This document shows, piece by piece, positions 8,745 through 19,028 of a stretch of 23,815 bases of DNA. The DNA is from Hepatocystis sp. ex Piliocolobus tephrosceles. Its lineage: Eukaryota; Apicomplexa; Aconoidasida; Haemosporida; Plasmodiidae. Position numbers and translations under genes: made by a program. The notes beneath the pieces are model-generated. The model worked only from the letters and a program-made list of their open reading frames with translations, had not been told where the DNA came from and ran no database searches. The stretch is from the NCBI GenBank assembly GCA_902459845.2, contig CABPSV020000191.1:1-23815 (forward strand), in the 5' to 3' direction. Each line of letters begins with the position of its first letter. Position 1 is the stretch's first letter.

Positions 8745-11700
8745 ATGAGTTATAAGAAAATATTACAATATTATTTTTTTTTAACAGTTTTAACGTTCGC
8801 ATACGAGCTTATTAATAAAAATCTCACTGACTGCATGATAAAAAATACCTTTCGAAAAAATACTGCTGACCATATAGTAAGTCGTGTGTTAAGTACAGTC
8901 AGTGTTAGCAAAAATAATAATACGGAAAGTAATCTTTTTTTTTCATCTATTTATGGTTATGATTTTTCCAAATCAATTATTCTTGATATATTTAAAAAAA
9001 CCTTTTTTACTAATACTAGCAAAGAATTTGAAAAACCAAGTTTTACATTTTTACATAAAAGGTTGATGAACGAAAAAACAGAAAATAAAAAGTGCGAAAA
9101 AAAAGATTATAATACAGAATTTAACAAAGATAGCAGTAGCACATACTCTGACAAGATGGATGACTTTGTTATAAATAATAAAGATTTAGATGAAGAGAAA
9201 AAAACTGAACAAGAACAGGAACAAGAACAAGAACAAGAACAAACAGGCATAGTAAAGACTGGGGACAAAAATCAACCAAAAATTCATTACCGAACCGATT
9301 ACAAACCTCCAACATTTTCAGTTGAACATGTTACTCTTAATATTGACATATTTGACCAAGAAACAATAGTAAATTCGAAACTTGATATGAACATAACACC
9401 ACATAATACGGGAAATGATTTATTGTTGGATGGCGTTGGATTACAAATTAATAAAATTCTTATCGACGGTACAGCACTAGTTGAAGGAAAGCATTATAAT
9501 TATAAAGATGGTATATTAACTATTTATGCTATGTATGTACCAAAAGGAAAGTTTGTGTTTGAATCAGAAGTTGTCATACATCCAGAAACAAATTATGCGT
9601 TAAGCGGTTTATACAAATCAAAGGATCTAATTGTATCACAGTGTGAATCAACAGGTTTCCGACGTATAACATTTTTTATAGATAGACCAGATGTTATGGC
9701 AAAATTTAATGTTACATTAACTGCTGACAAAAGTAAATACCCAGTATTATTAAGTAATGGTGATAAAATTAAAGAATTTGATGTAAAAAATACAAACAGA
9801 CATGGAGCACAATTTAATGATCCATTTAAAAAACCATGTTATTTATTTGCTGCTGTTGCTGGAGATTTAAAATTTATAAAAGATAAACATATTACCAAAT
9901 TTTCAAAAAAAAATGTAGATTTATATATATATAGTGAAGAAAAATATGTATCAAAATTAAAATGGGCATTAGAATGTCTTAAAAGAGCAATGATATTTGA
10001 TGAAGAATTTTTTGGTTTAGAATATGATTTATCCAGACTTAATTTAGTTGCTGTATCTGATTTTAATGCAGGTGCAATGGAAAATAAAGGATTAAACATT
10101 TTTAATGCTGATTCTTTATTAGCATCCAAAAAAAAATCAGTAGATTATGCATATGAAAGAATTTTACAAGTTGTTGGACATGAATATTTTCACAATTATA
10201 CAGGAAATAGAGTAACATTAAGAGATTGGTTTCAGTTGACTTTAAAAGAAGGATTAACTGTTCATAGAGAAAACATTTTTTCAGAACAAGAAACCAAAAC
10301 AGCCACTTACCGTATAGATAATATTAACGTATTGAGATGTGTACAATTTGTTGAAGATGCTTCTCCATTTGCTCACCCAATCAGACCAGAATCTTACATA
10401 ACTATGGATAATTTTTATACCTCAACAGTATATGACAAAGGAAATGAAGTTATGAGAATGTATCAAACAATTTTAGGTGATGAATATTACAAAAAAGGTA
10501 TGACTATGTACTTAACCGATCGTGATGGTAATACAGCTACATGTGAAGATTTTAATACTTCTATGGAACAAGCATATAAATTAAAAAAAAATGACAAAAA
10601 TGCAAGTTTAGAACAATATTTATTATGGTATTCACAAAGTGGAACTCCAAGAGTTCATGTTGAATATTTTTATGATGAAAATCAAAAATTATTAACATTC
10701 ATTTTAACACAAAAAACGAATCCAGATAATAACCAAAAAGAAAAAAAACCATTATTTATACCGATAAAAATTGGTTTTGTAAATAGAAATGGTGGAGATG
10801 ACATTATACCAGAAACATTAATTGAATTTACTAAAGAAACTGAAATGTTTACATTTAAAAATGTTCCTGAAAAACCTATTCCATCACTTTTTAGAGAATT
10901 AAGTGCACCAGTACATATTACAGATAACTTAACAGATGAAGAACGTATTATTTTGTTAAAATATGATACAGACGCTTTTGTAAGATATAATGTATGTGTT
11001 GATTTATATACAAAACAAATTATAAAAAACTATAATGAATTACTTAATGCTGCACAAAAAAATATTCCAACAGAACATGTACAATTAACACCAATGAGTA
11101 ATTATTTTATAAATGCAATTAAACATGTATTAGAAGATAAAAATGCGGATTATGGTTTTAAAGCATACATGATAACATTACCTTCTTTTAAATATTTAAC
11201 TACTTTTATTACAAAAATAAATACAGATATATTAGCTGATTCGTATGATCATGTTTACTCAGAAATAGCAAAACATTTAAGTGATATGTTATTTGACATT
11301 TTTAATAAATTAGAAAAGGAAGCAAACGATATGACACACTTTGAAGATGAATCTTTTGTAGACTTTGATCAAATTAATAAAAGAAAACTTAGAAATAGTA
11401 TTTTAAAATTATTAAGTAAAACAAAATTTAAAAATATTGATAATAGTATAATGAAACATTCTGAATCTTTATATCCATCAAATTGGTTAACAAGTTTTAG
11501 TGCATCTGCTTATATAAATATAAATAAGTATAATGAATTATATGCTAAAACATATGATCGTGCAAGAGATGATGAATTGTTATTATTATCATGGATTAAA
11601 ACGGTATCATTATCAGATACACCTAATATATATGAAATTCTTAAAAAATTAGAAAATGACATATTAAAAGATAGTAAAAATCCAAATACAATTAGAGCAG

Positions 11701-11963
11701 TATATTTACCATTTGCTAGTGGATTAAGACATTTCCATCACAAATCTGGCAAAGGATATAAACTTATTGCTGATATTATTATTAATGTTGATAAATTTAA
11801 CCCTACATTAGCATCTCAAATTGCTAGTCCTTTTAAAATATGGAATAAATTGGATGATGCCAGACAAACATTAATGTTAAGCGAAATCAACAGAATATTA
11901 AGTTCAGATAATATATCAAATAATTTGAGAGAGTTCTTAAGCAGATTAACAAACAAAATATAA
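8745..11963 (+). CDS. M1-family zinc aminopeptidase (alanyl aminopeptidase)
   Basis: 1072 residues, complete, single exon; the P. falciparum orthologue PfA-M1 has 1085. It removes N-terminal amino acids from peptides, including those from haemoglobin digestion. A hydrophobic segment at residues 5-20 resembles a signal or anchor. A low-complexity extension follows to about residue 180 and holds a Gln/Glu repeat at 154-166. The catalytic domain carries the GAMEN exopeptidase motif at 443-447 and zinc ligands H479, H483 and E502 (HEXXH-X18-E). It also has catalytic E480, the transition-state tyrosine Y563 (TVYDKG), and QCESTGFRR upstream for substrate N-terminus binding. The C-terminal half is the usual M1 helical domain, ending RLTNKI. 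All catalytic residues are present. The residue before GAMEN is A442, whereas I recall Val (V459) in P. falciparum; this lines the S1 pocket. PfA-M1 is processed and is reported in the food vacuole and elsewhere. The T-tract followed by CAAAATGAG supports the start. Confidence 0.97.
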   Translation: MSYKKILQYYFFLTVLTFAYELINKNLTDCMIKNTFRKNTADHIVSRVLSTVSVSKNNNTESNLFFSSIYGYDFSKSIILDIFKKTFFTNTSKEFEKPSFTFLHKRLMNEKTENKKCEKKDYNTEFNKDSSSTYSDKMDDFVINNKDLDEEKKTEQEQEQEQEQEQTGIVKTGDKNQPKIHYRTDYKPPTFSVEHVTLNIDIFDQETIVNSKLDMNITPHNTGNDLLLDGVGLQINKILIDGTALVEGKHYNYKDGILTIYAMYVPKGKFVFESEVVIHPETNYALSGLYKSKDLIVSQCESTGFRRITFFIDRPDVMAKFNVTLTADKSKYPVLLSNGDKIKEFDVKNTNRHGAQFNDPFKKPCYLFAAVAGDLKFIKDKHITKFSKKNVDLYIYSEEKYVSKLKWALECLKRAMIFDEEFFGLEYDLSRLNLVAVSDFNAGAMENKGLNIFNADSLLASKKKSVDYAYERILQVVGHEYFHNYTGNRVTLRDWFQLTLKEGLTVHRENIFSEQETKTATYRIDNINVLRCVQFVEDASPFAHPIRPESYITMDNFYTSTVYDKGNEVMRMYQTILGDEYYKKGMTMYLTDRDGNTATCEDFNTSMEQAYKLKKNDKNASLEQYLLWYSQSGTPRVHVEYFYDENQKLLTFILTQKTNPDNNQKEKKPLFIPIKIGFVNRNGGDDIIPETLIEFTKETEMFTFKNVPEKPIPSLFRELSAPVHITDNLTDEERIILLKYDTDAFVRYNVCVDLYTKQIIKNYNELLNAAQKNIPTEHVQLTPMSNYFINAIKHVLEDKNADYGFKAYMITLPSFKYLTTFITKINTDILADSYDHVYSEIAKHLSDMLFDIFNKLEKEANDMTHFEDESFVDFDQINKRKLRNSILKLLSKTKFKNIDNSIMKHSESLYPSNWLTSFSASAYININKYNELYAKTYDRARDDELLLLSWIKTVSLSDTPNIYEILKKLENDILKDSKNPNTIRAVYLPFASGLRHFHHKSGKGYKLIADIIINVDKFNPTLASQIASPFKIWNKLDDARQTLMLSEINRILSSDNISNNLREFLSRLTNKI

Positions 11964-12026
11964 ACCTTTTATTTTTTTTTTTTTTTTTCTTTTTTTTTTT
12001 CCCCTTATACATATTACGTTGTAAAA

Positions 12027-12270
12027 TTTTGTGCTTGTCATAGCATATAATTTTGTGCTTGTCATAGCATATAATTTTATGCTTGTCATAGCATATAATT
12101 TTGTGCTTGTCATAGCATATAATTTTGTGTTTGTTGCAACATATAATTTTGTGTTTGTTGCAACATATAATTTTGTGTTTGTTGCAACATATAATTTTGT
12201 GTTTGTTGCAACATATAATTTTGTGTTTGTTGCAACATATAATTTTGTGTTTGTTGCAACATATAATTTT
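12027..12270. repeat. 24-nt minisatellite in two blocks
   Basis: About ten units of 24 nt. The first four read TTTTGTGCTTGTCATAGCAT plus ATAA and the next six TTTTGTGTTTGTTGCAACAT plus ATAA, with the period unchanged at the switch. The period is a multiple of three, which creates long artefactual frames on both strands. It begins about 65 nt after the M1 stop codon, so it may be transcribed in the 3' UTR. Confidence 0.92.
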
Positions 12271-12490
12271 TATTTATGCACGCACATCTATCATCATGAA
12301 CACATTTCATTGCCATTTTATGTATATATATATATCACATTTTTAAATGATGATATTTTTAAAATGTTATATAATTTTTCATTTTTTATATTAAAATGGA
12401 TATATATATATATATATATACATGTATATATATGCAGACCTATATACGAATATGACCATAAGTACAATATTATTTATGTTCTTATTTAGC

Positions 12491-12526
<36 letters not shown>

Positions 12527-12925
12527 TACATTCGTATATATAATCAATGTTTTATTTCCATAGTATGTGTTATTTTTATATTTTTTTCTAATTACAATTT
12601 ATAAAAAAAAAAAAAAAAAAAAATGTAAGTACATATGTATTTATTTATACGTGTACATATGTATTGTGTGTATAATTACATTAACTATAACACGAACTAA
12701 AGTGTATATACATGTACTGAAATGATAAACATGAAAATTAATTAAATAAACTGTGACCTCCCCCCACTACGTTGGGTATATATAACTAAAAGCGCATTTA
12801 TACTTTATGTAAGGGCTAAAGGGCTAACAATGCCTAAAAGGGTTATACACGCCTATGCATATGTACGTATATATATTTGTGTAGATGTTTTTTTGTACAC
12901 GCTTTTATGTACATATTTAACATTT

Positions 12926-13251
12926 CTTATGGCTTACTATTTCTTACGGTTTACTATTTCTTACGGCTTACTATTTCTTACGGCTTACTATTTCTTACGA
13001 CTTACTATTTCTTACGGCTTACTATTTCTTACGGCTTACTATTTCTTACGACTTACTATTTCTTACGGCTTACTATTTCTTAAGGCTTACTTTTTATTAC
13101 GGCTTACTATTTATTACAGCTTACTATTTATTACAGCTTACTATTTATTACGGCTTACTATTTATTACGGTTTACTTTTTATTACGGCTTACTTTTTATT
13201 ACGGCTTACTTTTTATTACGGCTTACTTTTTATTACGGCTTACTTTTTATT
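12926..13251. repeat. 17-nt minisatellite in two blocks
   Basis: About 19 units of 17 nt. The first block is TTACGGCTTACTATTTC with occasional TTACGAC. From about 13085 units become TTACGGCTTACTATTTA or ...CTTTTTA, still 17 nt. The 51-nt three-unit cycle contains no stop in any plus frame, so overlapping artefactual open frames arise. The CGG content makes it GC-richer than its surroundings. Confidence 0.92.
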
Positions 13252-13426
13252 ATAAATATGAAAAAAATTAAAATCGTTAATAAATATATATATTTTTCAA
13301 AATAAAGTACAATTTTTTTTTAAAGACGATCTTTCCCATTTATACTTAATGTGATTACCTTTTGAAGTTTCAAAAAAGGTGGAATAAAAAAAATAAATAA
13401 ATAAAATAAATAAAAATAAATAAAAT

Positions 13427-13433
13427 NNNNNNN
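13427..13433. other. Undetermined bases (7 N)
   Basis: Seven N inside an AAAT/AATA simple repeat (about 13386-13451). This is most likely an assembly join or unresolved repeat length, so local coordinates may be off. Confidence 0.95.
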
Positions 13434-13735
13434 AATAAATAAATAAATAAAACTTATTGAAGAAATGGTTTATGTTATTATGGGTTTTTTTCAAAAATGT
13501 TAAATTTTTAGATTAAAGGGAAAAAAAATTAATGCATAAAAAAAAAAAAAATATAATAATAATATTTGTCATGTTATTATAAAAGAAATAGGTGAGCGCA
13601 TTAAAAAAAAATTACATATGAAAGCTTGAAAGTTTGAAAGTTTGAAAGTATAAAAATAGAATAAAAAATGTGGTAATATGAAAACATAAAAATAGAATAA
13701 AAAAAATACAAAAAAAAAAAAAAATAAAATTAAAA

Positions 13736-13975
13736 AGCGAACAAAACGCAACGAAATGAAACAAAAATAAACAAAGCGAAACAAAACGAAGCAAAGCGAA
13801 ACAAAACGAAGCAAAGCGAAACAAAACGAAGCAAAGCGAAACAAAACGAAGCAAAGCGAAACGAAACAAAACAAAACGAAACAAAACGAAACAAAACGAA
13901 ACAAAAATAAACAAAAATAAACAAAGTGAAACGAAACAAAACAAAACTGTACAAAAAGAAGCGAAGGTGAAACAA
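13736..13975. repeat. Pentamer-based array with 20-nt higher-order unit
   Basis: Built from 5-nt words such as GCGAA, ACAAA, ACGAA and GCAAA. The central part repeats a 20-nt block (GCGAAACAAAACGAAGCAAA) about four times, flanked by simpler ACAAA/ACGAA runs. The plus strand is almost pyrimidine-free apart from C every 5 nt. The minus strand therefore reads as Phe/Arg/Ser/Cys-rich frames without real coding character. Confidence 0.88.
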
Positions 13976-14149
13976 TTAGCAATGCAAGGGCCCTACTCGT
14001 CACATAACAAAAAAAAAAAAATATATAAATAAATACCATACCTAAAAATTACAATCAATTCATGATATGAAATGTTTTTACTTTAAATTAAAAAAAAAAA
14101 AAAAATACATAAAAAAATTATTCATCTTTTATAGGAAATTATTACCTAC

Positions 14150-14200
14150 AAAAAAAACAAAAAAAACAAAAAAAACAAAAAAAACAAAAAAAAAAAAAAT
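14150..14200. repeat. (AAAAAAC)n microsatellite
   Basis: Four to five units of six or seven A and one C, merging into a pure A run. Confidence 0.85.
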
Positions 14201-14305
14201 CAACGTACTTGTGTTAAACGTTTAATATATAAGTAGCACGTGTAAACTTATACATACTATGATATAAACTTACATGCATACATATATATTTATATGTGTA
14301 TATGT

Positions 14306-14609
14306 ATATATAGATTTTTTTTTTTTTTTTTTCATATTTTGTAAGCCATACAAATTGTTTAAATAAATCGTAAGCTTTCAGTTTTCACTAAACGTACAAA
14401 CAATTTTGCAAACACACATACATACCCAATATACGTGTACATTTTTGTATTTATTTCATCAAAAATTACTACCCTGCTATATCTGATTATTCTATTTTTA
14501 TCCACATACACAGTCACAATCACGTACAGAGTCACCACTTGATAATATTGTAAACCCGCTCAACTGTATCATTTTTTCCTTGTTCGACATACTAGCTAAC
14601 ACATACGTG

Positions 14610-14659
<50 letters not shown>
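14306..14659 (+). promoter_or_regulatory. ATG-free leader ending in A43, before V-ATPase A
   Basis: No ATG occurs between about 14305 and the start codon at 14660. The stretch 14400-14580 is visibly C-richer than other intergenic DNA here (CCCTGC, CCACATACACAG, CAGAGTCACCACTTG, CCCGCTC). It ends in 43 A directly touching the ATG (A run 14617-14660 including the start-codon A). This fits a long 5' UTR kept free of upstream starts for a highly expressed gene; the transcript start is not visible. Confidence 0.5.
14617..14659 (+). repeat. A43 tract abutting the V-ATPase A start codon
   Basis: Forty-three A directly before ATG; with the A of the start codon the run is 44. If the mRNA is as genomic, the ribosome meets a poly(A) stretch immediately before initiation. 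Length may be imprecise. Confidence 0.88.
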
Positions 14660-14662
<3 letters not shown>

Positions 14663-16495
14663 ACGAAATTGTCAGAAGATAATGGAGAACCCGGAATAAT
14701 CCATAAAGTTGCTGGCTCGTTAGTTATAGCCGAAAATATGAGTGGAACGAAAATGTATGAGCTAGCTAAAGTTGGATGGAATAAATTAGTAGGTGAAATT
14801 ATAAGACTGGAAAGGAATTATGCTTACATTCAAGTTTATGAAGATACATCAGGTTTAGCTGTTGGTGACCCTGTTACAAAAACTGGTAATCCTTTATCAA
14901 TTGAATTAGGTCCTGGAATATTAGATAATATATATGATGGTATTCAAAGACCATTAGAAAGAATTGCAAATGTTTGTGGAGATGTTTATATATTTAAAGG
15001 TATAGATATGACTTCCTTAGATCATGATAGGAAATGGGATTTTTATGGAGATAAAAAACTTAAATTACAAGATATGGTAACAGGTGGAGATATATTTGGA
15101 TATGTAGATGAAAACAAATTATTTAAAGAACATAAAATAATGGCACCACCTAATGCAAAAGGTCGTCTTACATATATTGCTCCAGATGGTTCTTATACAT
15201 TAAAAGATAAAATATTTGAACTAGAATATCAAGGAAAAAAATATAGTTATGGTTTATCACATTTTTGGCCAGTTAGAGATCCAAGACCAATATTAGAAAA
15301 AATAACAGGTGATACATTATTATTAACTGGACAACGAGTTTTAGATTCTTTATTTCCAACAGTACAAGGTGGAACATGTGCTATTCCAGGTGCATTCGGT
15401 TGTGGGAAAACATGTGTATCACAAGCTTTATCTAAATACTCAAATAGTGAAGTTATTATATATGTTGGTTGTGGAGAAAGAGGTAATGAAATGGCTGAAA
15501 TTTTATCAGAATTTCCTGAATTAACAACTAAAGTAGGTAACGAAGATGTAGGAATAATGCAAAGAACTTGTTTAGTAGCAAATACATCAAATATGCCTGT
15601 TGCTGCTAGAGAAGCTAGTATATATACAGGTATAACTTTATGTGAATATTTTAGAGATATGGGTTATAATGCAACTATGATGGCTGATAGTACAAGTAGA
15701 TGGGCAGAAGCGTTAAGAGAAATATCAGGTCGTTTAGCTGAAATGCCAGCAGATAGTGGTTATCCTGCTTATTTAAGTGCAAGATTAGCTTCTTTTTATG
15801 AACGTGCAGGTAAAGTCAAATGTATAGGATCTCCTTCACGTAATGGATCAATTACAATAGTAGGAGCTGTTTCACCACCAGGAGGTGATTTCTCAGATCC
15901 AGTTACAACGGCTACTATGTCTATAGTACAAGCATTTTGGGGATTAGATAAAAAATTAGCACAAAGAAAACATTTCCCTTCAGTTAATTGGTCAACTTCT
16001 TTTTCAAAATATATTAGACAATTAGAACAATACTTTGATAACTTTGATCCAAATTATTTAAGTTTAAGACAAAAAATTAGTGATATTTTACAACAAGAAA
16101 GTGATCTAAACGATATAGTACAACTAGTAGGAAAAGATTCTTTATCAGAAGATCAAAAAATTGTTATGGAAGTAGCCAAAATTATAAGAGAAGATTTTTT
16201 ACAACAAAATGCTTTCAGTGATTATGACTATATGTGTCCATTACAAAAAACTGTTGGAATGATGAAAATCATTTGTCATTTTTATGCACAATGTTTAAAA
16301 ACCTTACAAGAGTATGATTCAAAAGAAAGAAAAATTGGATGGGGATCCATATACAATACGTTAAGACCTACAATTAATAAAATAACTCATATGAAATTTG
16401 AATCACCTAAAAACTCAGAAGAATACTTTAAAAAATATTTTAAAGCTTTAGAAGAAGAAATTACGGTTGGCTTAAGAAATTTAGTGGAAAAGTAG
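14660..16495 (+). CDS. V-type proton ATPase catalytic subunit A
   Basis: 611 residues, complete, single exon, the normal length for the family. It is the ATP-hydrolysing subunit of the V1 sector, three copies per complex alternating with subunit B. It drives proton pumping into the food vacuole and other acidic compartments and across the parasite plasma membrane. Domains in order: N-terminal beta barrel (residues ~15-85), the subunit-A-specific insertion (~120-210), and the nucleotide-binding domain. That domain has the P-loop GAFGCGKT at 244-251 (K250 and T251 bind phosphate and Mg) and [10 protein letters not shown] with catalytic E273. The ATPase alpha/beta signature [10 protein letters not shown] lies at 440-449, and a C-terminal helical domain ends RNLVEK. 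All key residues are intact. The start is fixed by homology: [12 protein letters not shown] leads straight into the barrel, and the preceding sequence is pure A. Lies in tandem downstream of M1 and upstream of MCAT, with separate promoters expected. Confidence 0.98.
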
Positions 16496-16593
16496 AAAAA
16501 ATAAAAAATAAAAAATAAAAAATAAAGCAATGTTGCGCATATTGAAATGTATGTATGTATGTGTATGTATGTATGTATGTATGTGTGTGTGAA

Positions 16594-16609
16594 GGGGGAG
16601 GAGGAGGGG
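16594..16609 (+). other. G-rich element in the V-ATPase A 3' flank
   Basis: GGGGGAGGAGGAGGGG starts about 100 nt after the stop codon of V-ATPase A. Four G runs with one-base A loops could form a two-layer G-quadruplex in DNA or in the 3' UTR RNA. Positions 16593-16599 also fit the published Plasmodium G-box consensus [A/G]NGGGG[C/A]. Such G density is exceptional for this window. Confidence 0.5.
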
Positions 16610-17252
16610 TAATATATGTGATGTATGTATAAAAAATAAAAAAAACACAACAGAAATGTTATTATATTATGTATGAGGAAGTTCATGTAAGCTAGACTAT
16701 GTTGGTTTATCTTACGCTTTAATCAGCGTAAAATGCAGTTTATAATTAAGTGTCTAATGTTCAAACCTTCTACATTACCCACTCATATATATATATATAT
16801 GCAACTCACTCCTTTGCTACTGCTTTATTCGAATGATGCATTATTTATATTGTTTTTTTTTTTTTTTTTTTTTTTTTTGGGGGAGGGAGAAAAGTTATTG
16901 TTGTTTTGAGCGAAAATTTATTGTTTTGTTAGGATTGGTTGGCTTATTTCGGTTTAACTTGGCTAATTCTGTTTGTTTTACATCAGTTTACACAATTTAC
17001 TTGTTGCTCATCTTCCAATTTTTATATCATGACACCCACTATTGATTATTACATTTCTTTGACTTAATATAATTAACAGTATATATTTTTTTTTTATTTT
17101 ATTTTATTTTTTTTTTTTTTATTTCCCCTCGATATTACCTACCATAGAAATACATACATGTGCACTTAATATTTATATATATATACATTTATGCATAGGT
17201 TAATTTTTAACAAAAATTTACGATGTATTTTTTTTTACCACGTCATTTTTCA

Positions 17253-17363
17253 TTTACAATTTCATTTACATTTACAATTTCATTTACATTTACATTTACA
17301 TTTACATTTACAATTTCATTTACATTTACATTTACATTTACATTTACATTTACATTTACATTT
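17253..17363. repeat. Hexamer array (ATTTAC)n with AATTTC spacers
   Basis: About 18 hexamers, mostly CATTTA phase, interrupted at irregular spacing by CAATTT variants. The multiple-of-three period yields artefactual plus-strand frames of Phe/Thr and His/Leu repeats. Confidence 0.9.
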
Positions 17364-18030
17364 TTCATCCCTATTCCCATTTTTCACTTTTTTTTTATTT
17401 GTTAATTAAATATAAGACAAAAGGGTGATGTATATATATATCTGCATATATGAACATGTATTTATGTATTCTAATCGTTTTAATAATAAAAAAAAAAAAA
17501 TATATATACGTTTATGTTAACGAAGTACTTAAAACTTATCAGACAATATACACCTCTTTATACACATTTACCTAAATTTAAACTTAAGTTATATTCCTTA
17601 AATATTTTACATACAACTGTTTTTTTTTTTTTCTTCTTTTTTTGCTACAAAGTTATATACACAAGTATATACGCAGGTAGATAGACGCTTATTGCTCTTG
17701 TTTAAAAAAAAAAAAAAAAAGAGAAATTGCATAATGACCACTTAATGTGTTTTACTACATATTAAACGGATTTACTAGTTTTTAAAAAAGCAGGATACAT
17801 ATCGATACAAACCGATAAAAAACAACAATGTACAATGAACTTATATGTGTGGTATATGCTTTACCAAAACCGAATAATATAAAAAAATGAAAATAAAAAA
17901 TGCTAAGAAATAACAGATATTTCTCATTGTTACCATTAAATTATATTATATCCTTCCTATGAATTCATGTAATAAGTTATTATTTTTTTTTTTTTTAAGA
18001 GAAAATACACACTATATTTAAAACCTAAAT

Positions 18031-18061
<31 letters not shown>

Positions 18062-18782
18062 GTGTTCTTTAGTTCTTTAAATAAAAACTATTAAATAGAA
18101 ACCATTAAGTAAGAACCATATTAAATAGAAACCATTAAGTAAGAACCATAAAAATACAGTTTTTTTTAAGCTGAGCATACTTTTGTATAAACAAAATGTT
18201 GTTCTAATAATTAAGCTCATACGAAATTAAGTACATACACAATTAAATACGTAGCATGTATAAGCATCACATAAGCAATTATTCTTCATAACATATATTT
18301 TATTTATTTGTTTATTGATTTGCTTATTTATTTATTTATTTTTTTTTTTTTTTTTTTTTTTTTGTTCAGTTTTAATGCCACTTTAAAAACGCGAGCATAA
18401 AAAATGATCACTATTTAAATGTATTAATATGCAATTTATAAAAGTGATTTAAAATTATATGTTTAGTTTTTTTATAAAATTATTTTTATTTATAAAAAAA
18501 AATATATTATAACAATATGTATGCACCAATTTTAATTTCCAGATTAATACTAATTAATGCCTAAGATGAAAAAACTCAAAACCTAAGACAAGTTTTGAAA
18601 AAAAATAAAATAATTACATTACATATAAAAATTGTTACATGATACCTTAACAAATATGTACACATCTCTATAATTATGCATATCTATTTATGAGTTTTTT
18701 TTTTTTTATTTTTATTTTTTTTTTTTTTTTTTAAAATTTATACAAATAAATAATCAAAAGCATAATGTCGTAAATATAATGC

Positions 18783-19028
18783 CATAAACGTATTTGCATA
18801 AACATATTTGCATAAACATATTTGCATAAACATATTTGCATAAACATATTTGCATAAACATATTTGCATAAACATATTTGCATAAACATATTTGCATAAA
18901 CATATTTGCATAAACCCATTTTCATAAACCTATTTTCATAAACCCATTTTCATAAACCCATTTTCATAAACCCATTTTCATAAACCCATTTTCATAAACC
19001 CATTTTCATAAACCCATTTTCATAAACA
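18783..19028. repeat. 14-nt minisatellite in two blocks
   Basis: CATAAAC recurs every 14 nt exactly, 18 times, from 18783 to 19021. The first nine units continue CATATTTG-like (first GTATTTG), the next eight continue CCATTTT (one CTATTTT). The register does not shift at the switch near 18909. The minus strand is open in all frames through the first block and the plus strand is closed. Confidence 0.93.

Larger units (their letters stand above)
11964..14659. other. Intergenic region between M1 and V-ATPase A
   Basis: 2.7 kb holding the M1 3' UTR and the V-ATPase A promoter and leader. Contents: T tracts, a 24-nt array (12027-12270), TA repeats, T/A runs (12493-12523, 12602-12623), a GC-richer patch at about 12750-12850 with CCTCCCCCCAC and two GGGCTAA steps, a 17-nt array (12926-13251), an AAAT-rich patch with seven undetermined bases (13427-13433), a pentamer-based array (13736-13975), an A6C repeat (about 14150-14200), and an ATG-free C-richer leader ending in A43. 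Phe/Cys/Ser-rich minus-strand frames at 13569-14039 are produced by the pentamer array and I do not accept them as genes. Confidence 0.7.

Noticed and set aside
9839..10129. 96-codon minus-strand frame inside M1
   Set aside because: Antisense shadow of the catalytic domain coding sequence.
12031..12489. Open frames on both strands through the 24-nt array
   Set aside because: Period divisible by three and a stop-free unit explain them fully.
12813..12827. GGGCTAA doublet resembling telomere repeat
   Set aside because: Plasmodium telomere repeats are GGGTTYA in long tandem; only two imperfect units here, in a chromosome-internal context.
12830..13255. 141-codon frame of Leu/Tyr/Thr repeats
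   Set aside because: Pure 17-nt array, stop-free in all frames; not a membrane protein.
13569..14039. 156-codon minus-strand open frame rich in Phe, Cys, Ser and Arg, with two overlapping frames
   Set aside because: It is generated by the T-poor pentamer array; three overlapping frames show the same pattern and there is no coding character outside the repeat.
18783..19028. CRISPR-like array
   Set aside because: Units are only 14 nt, directly abutting with no spacers, in a eukaryotic genome: a minisatellite.
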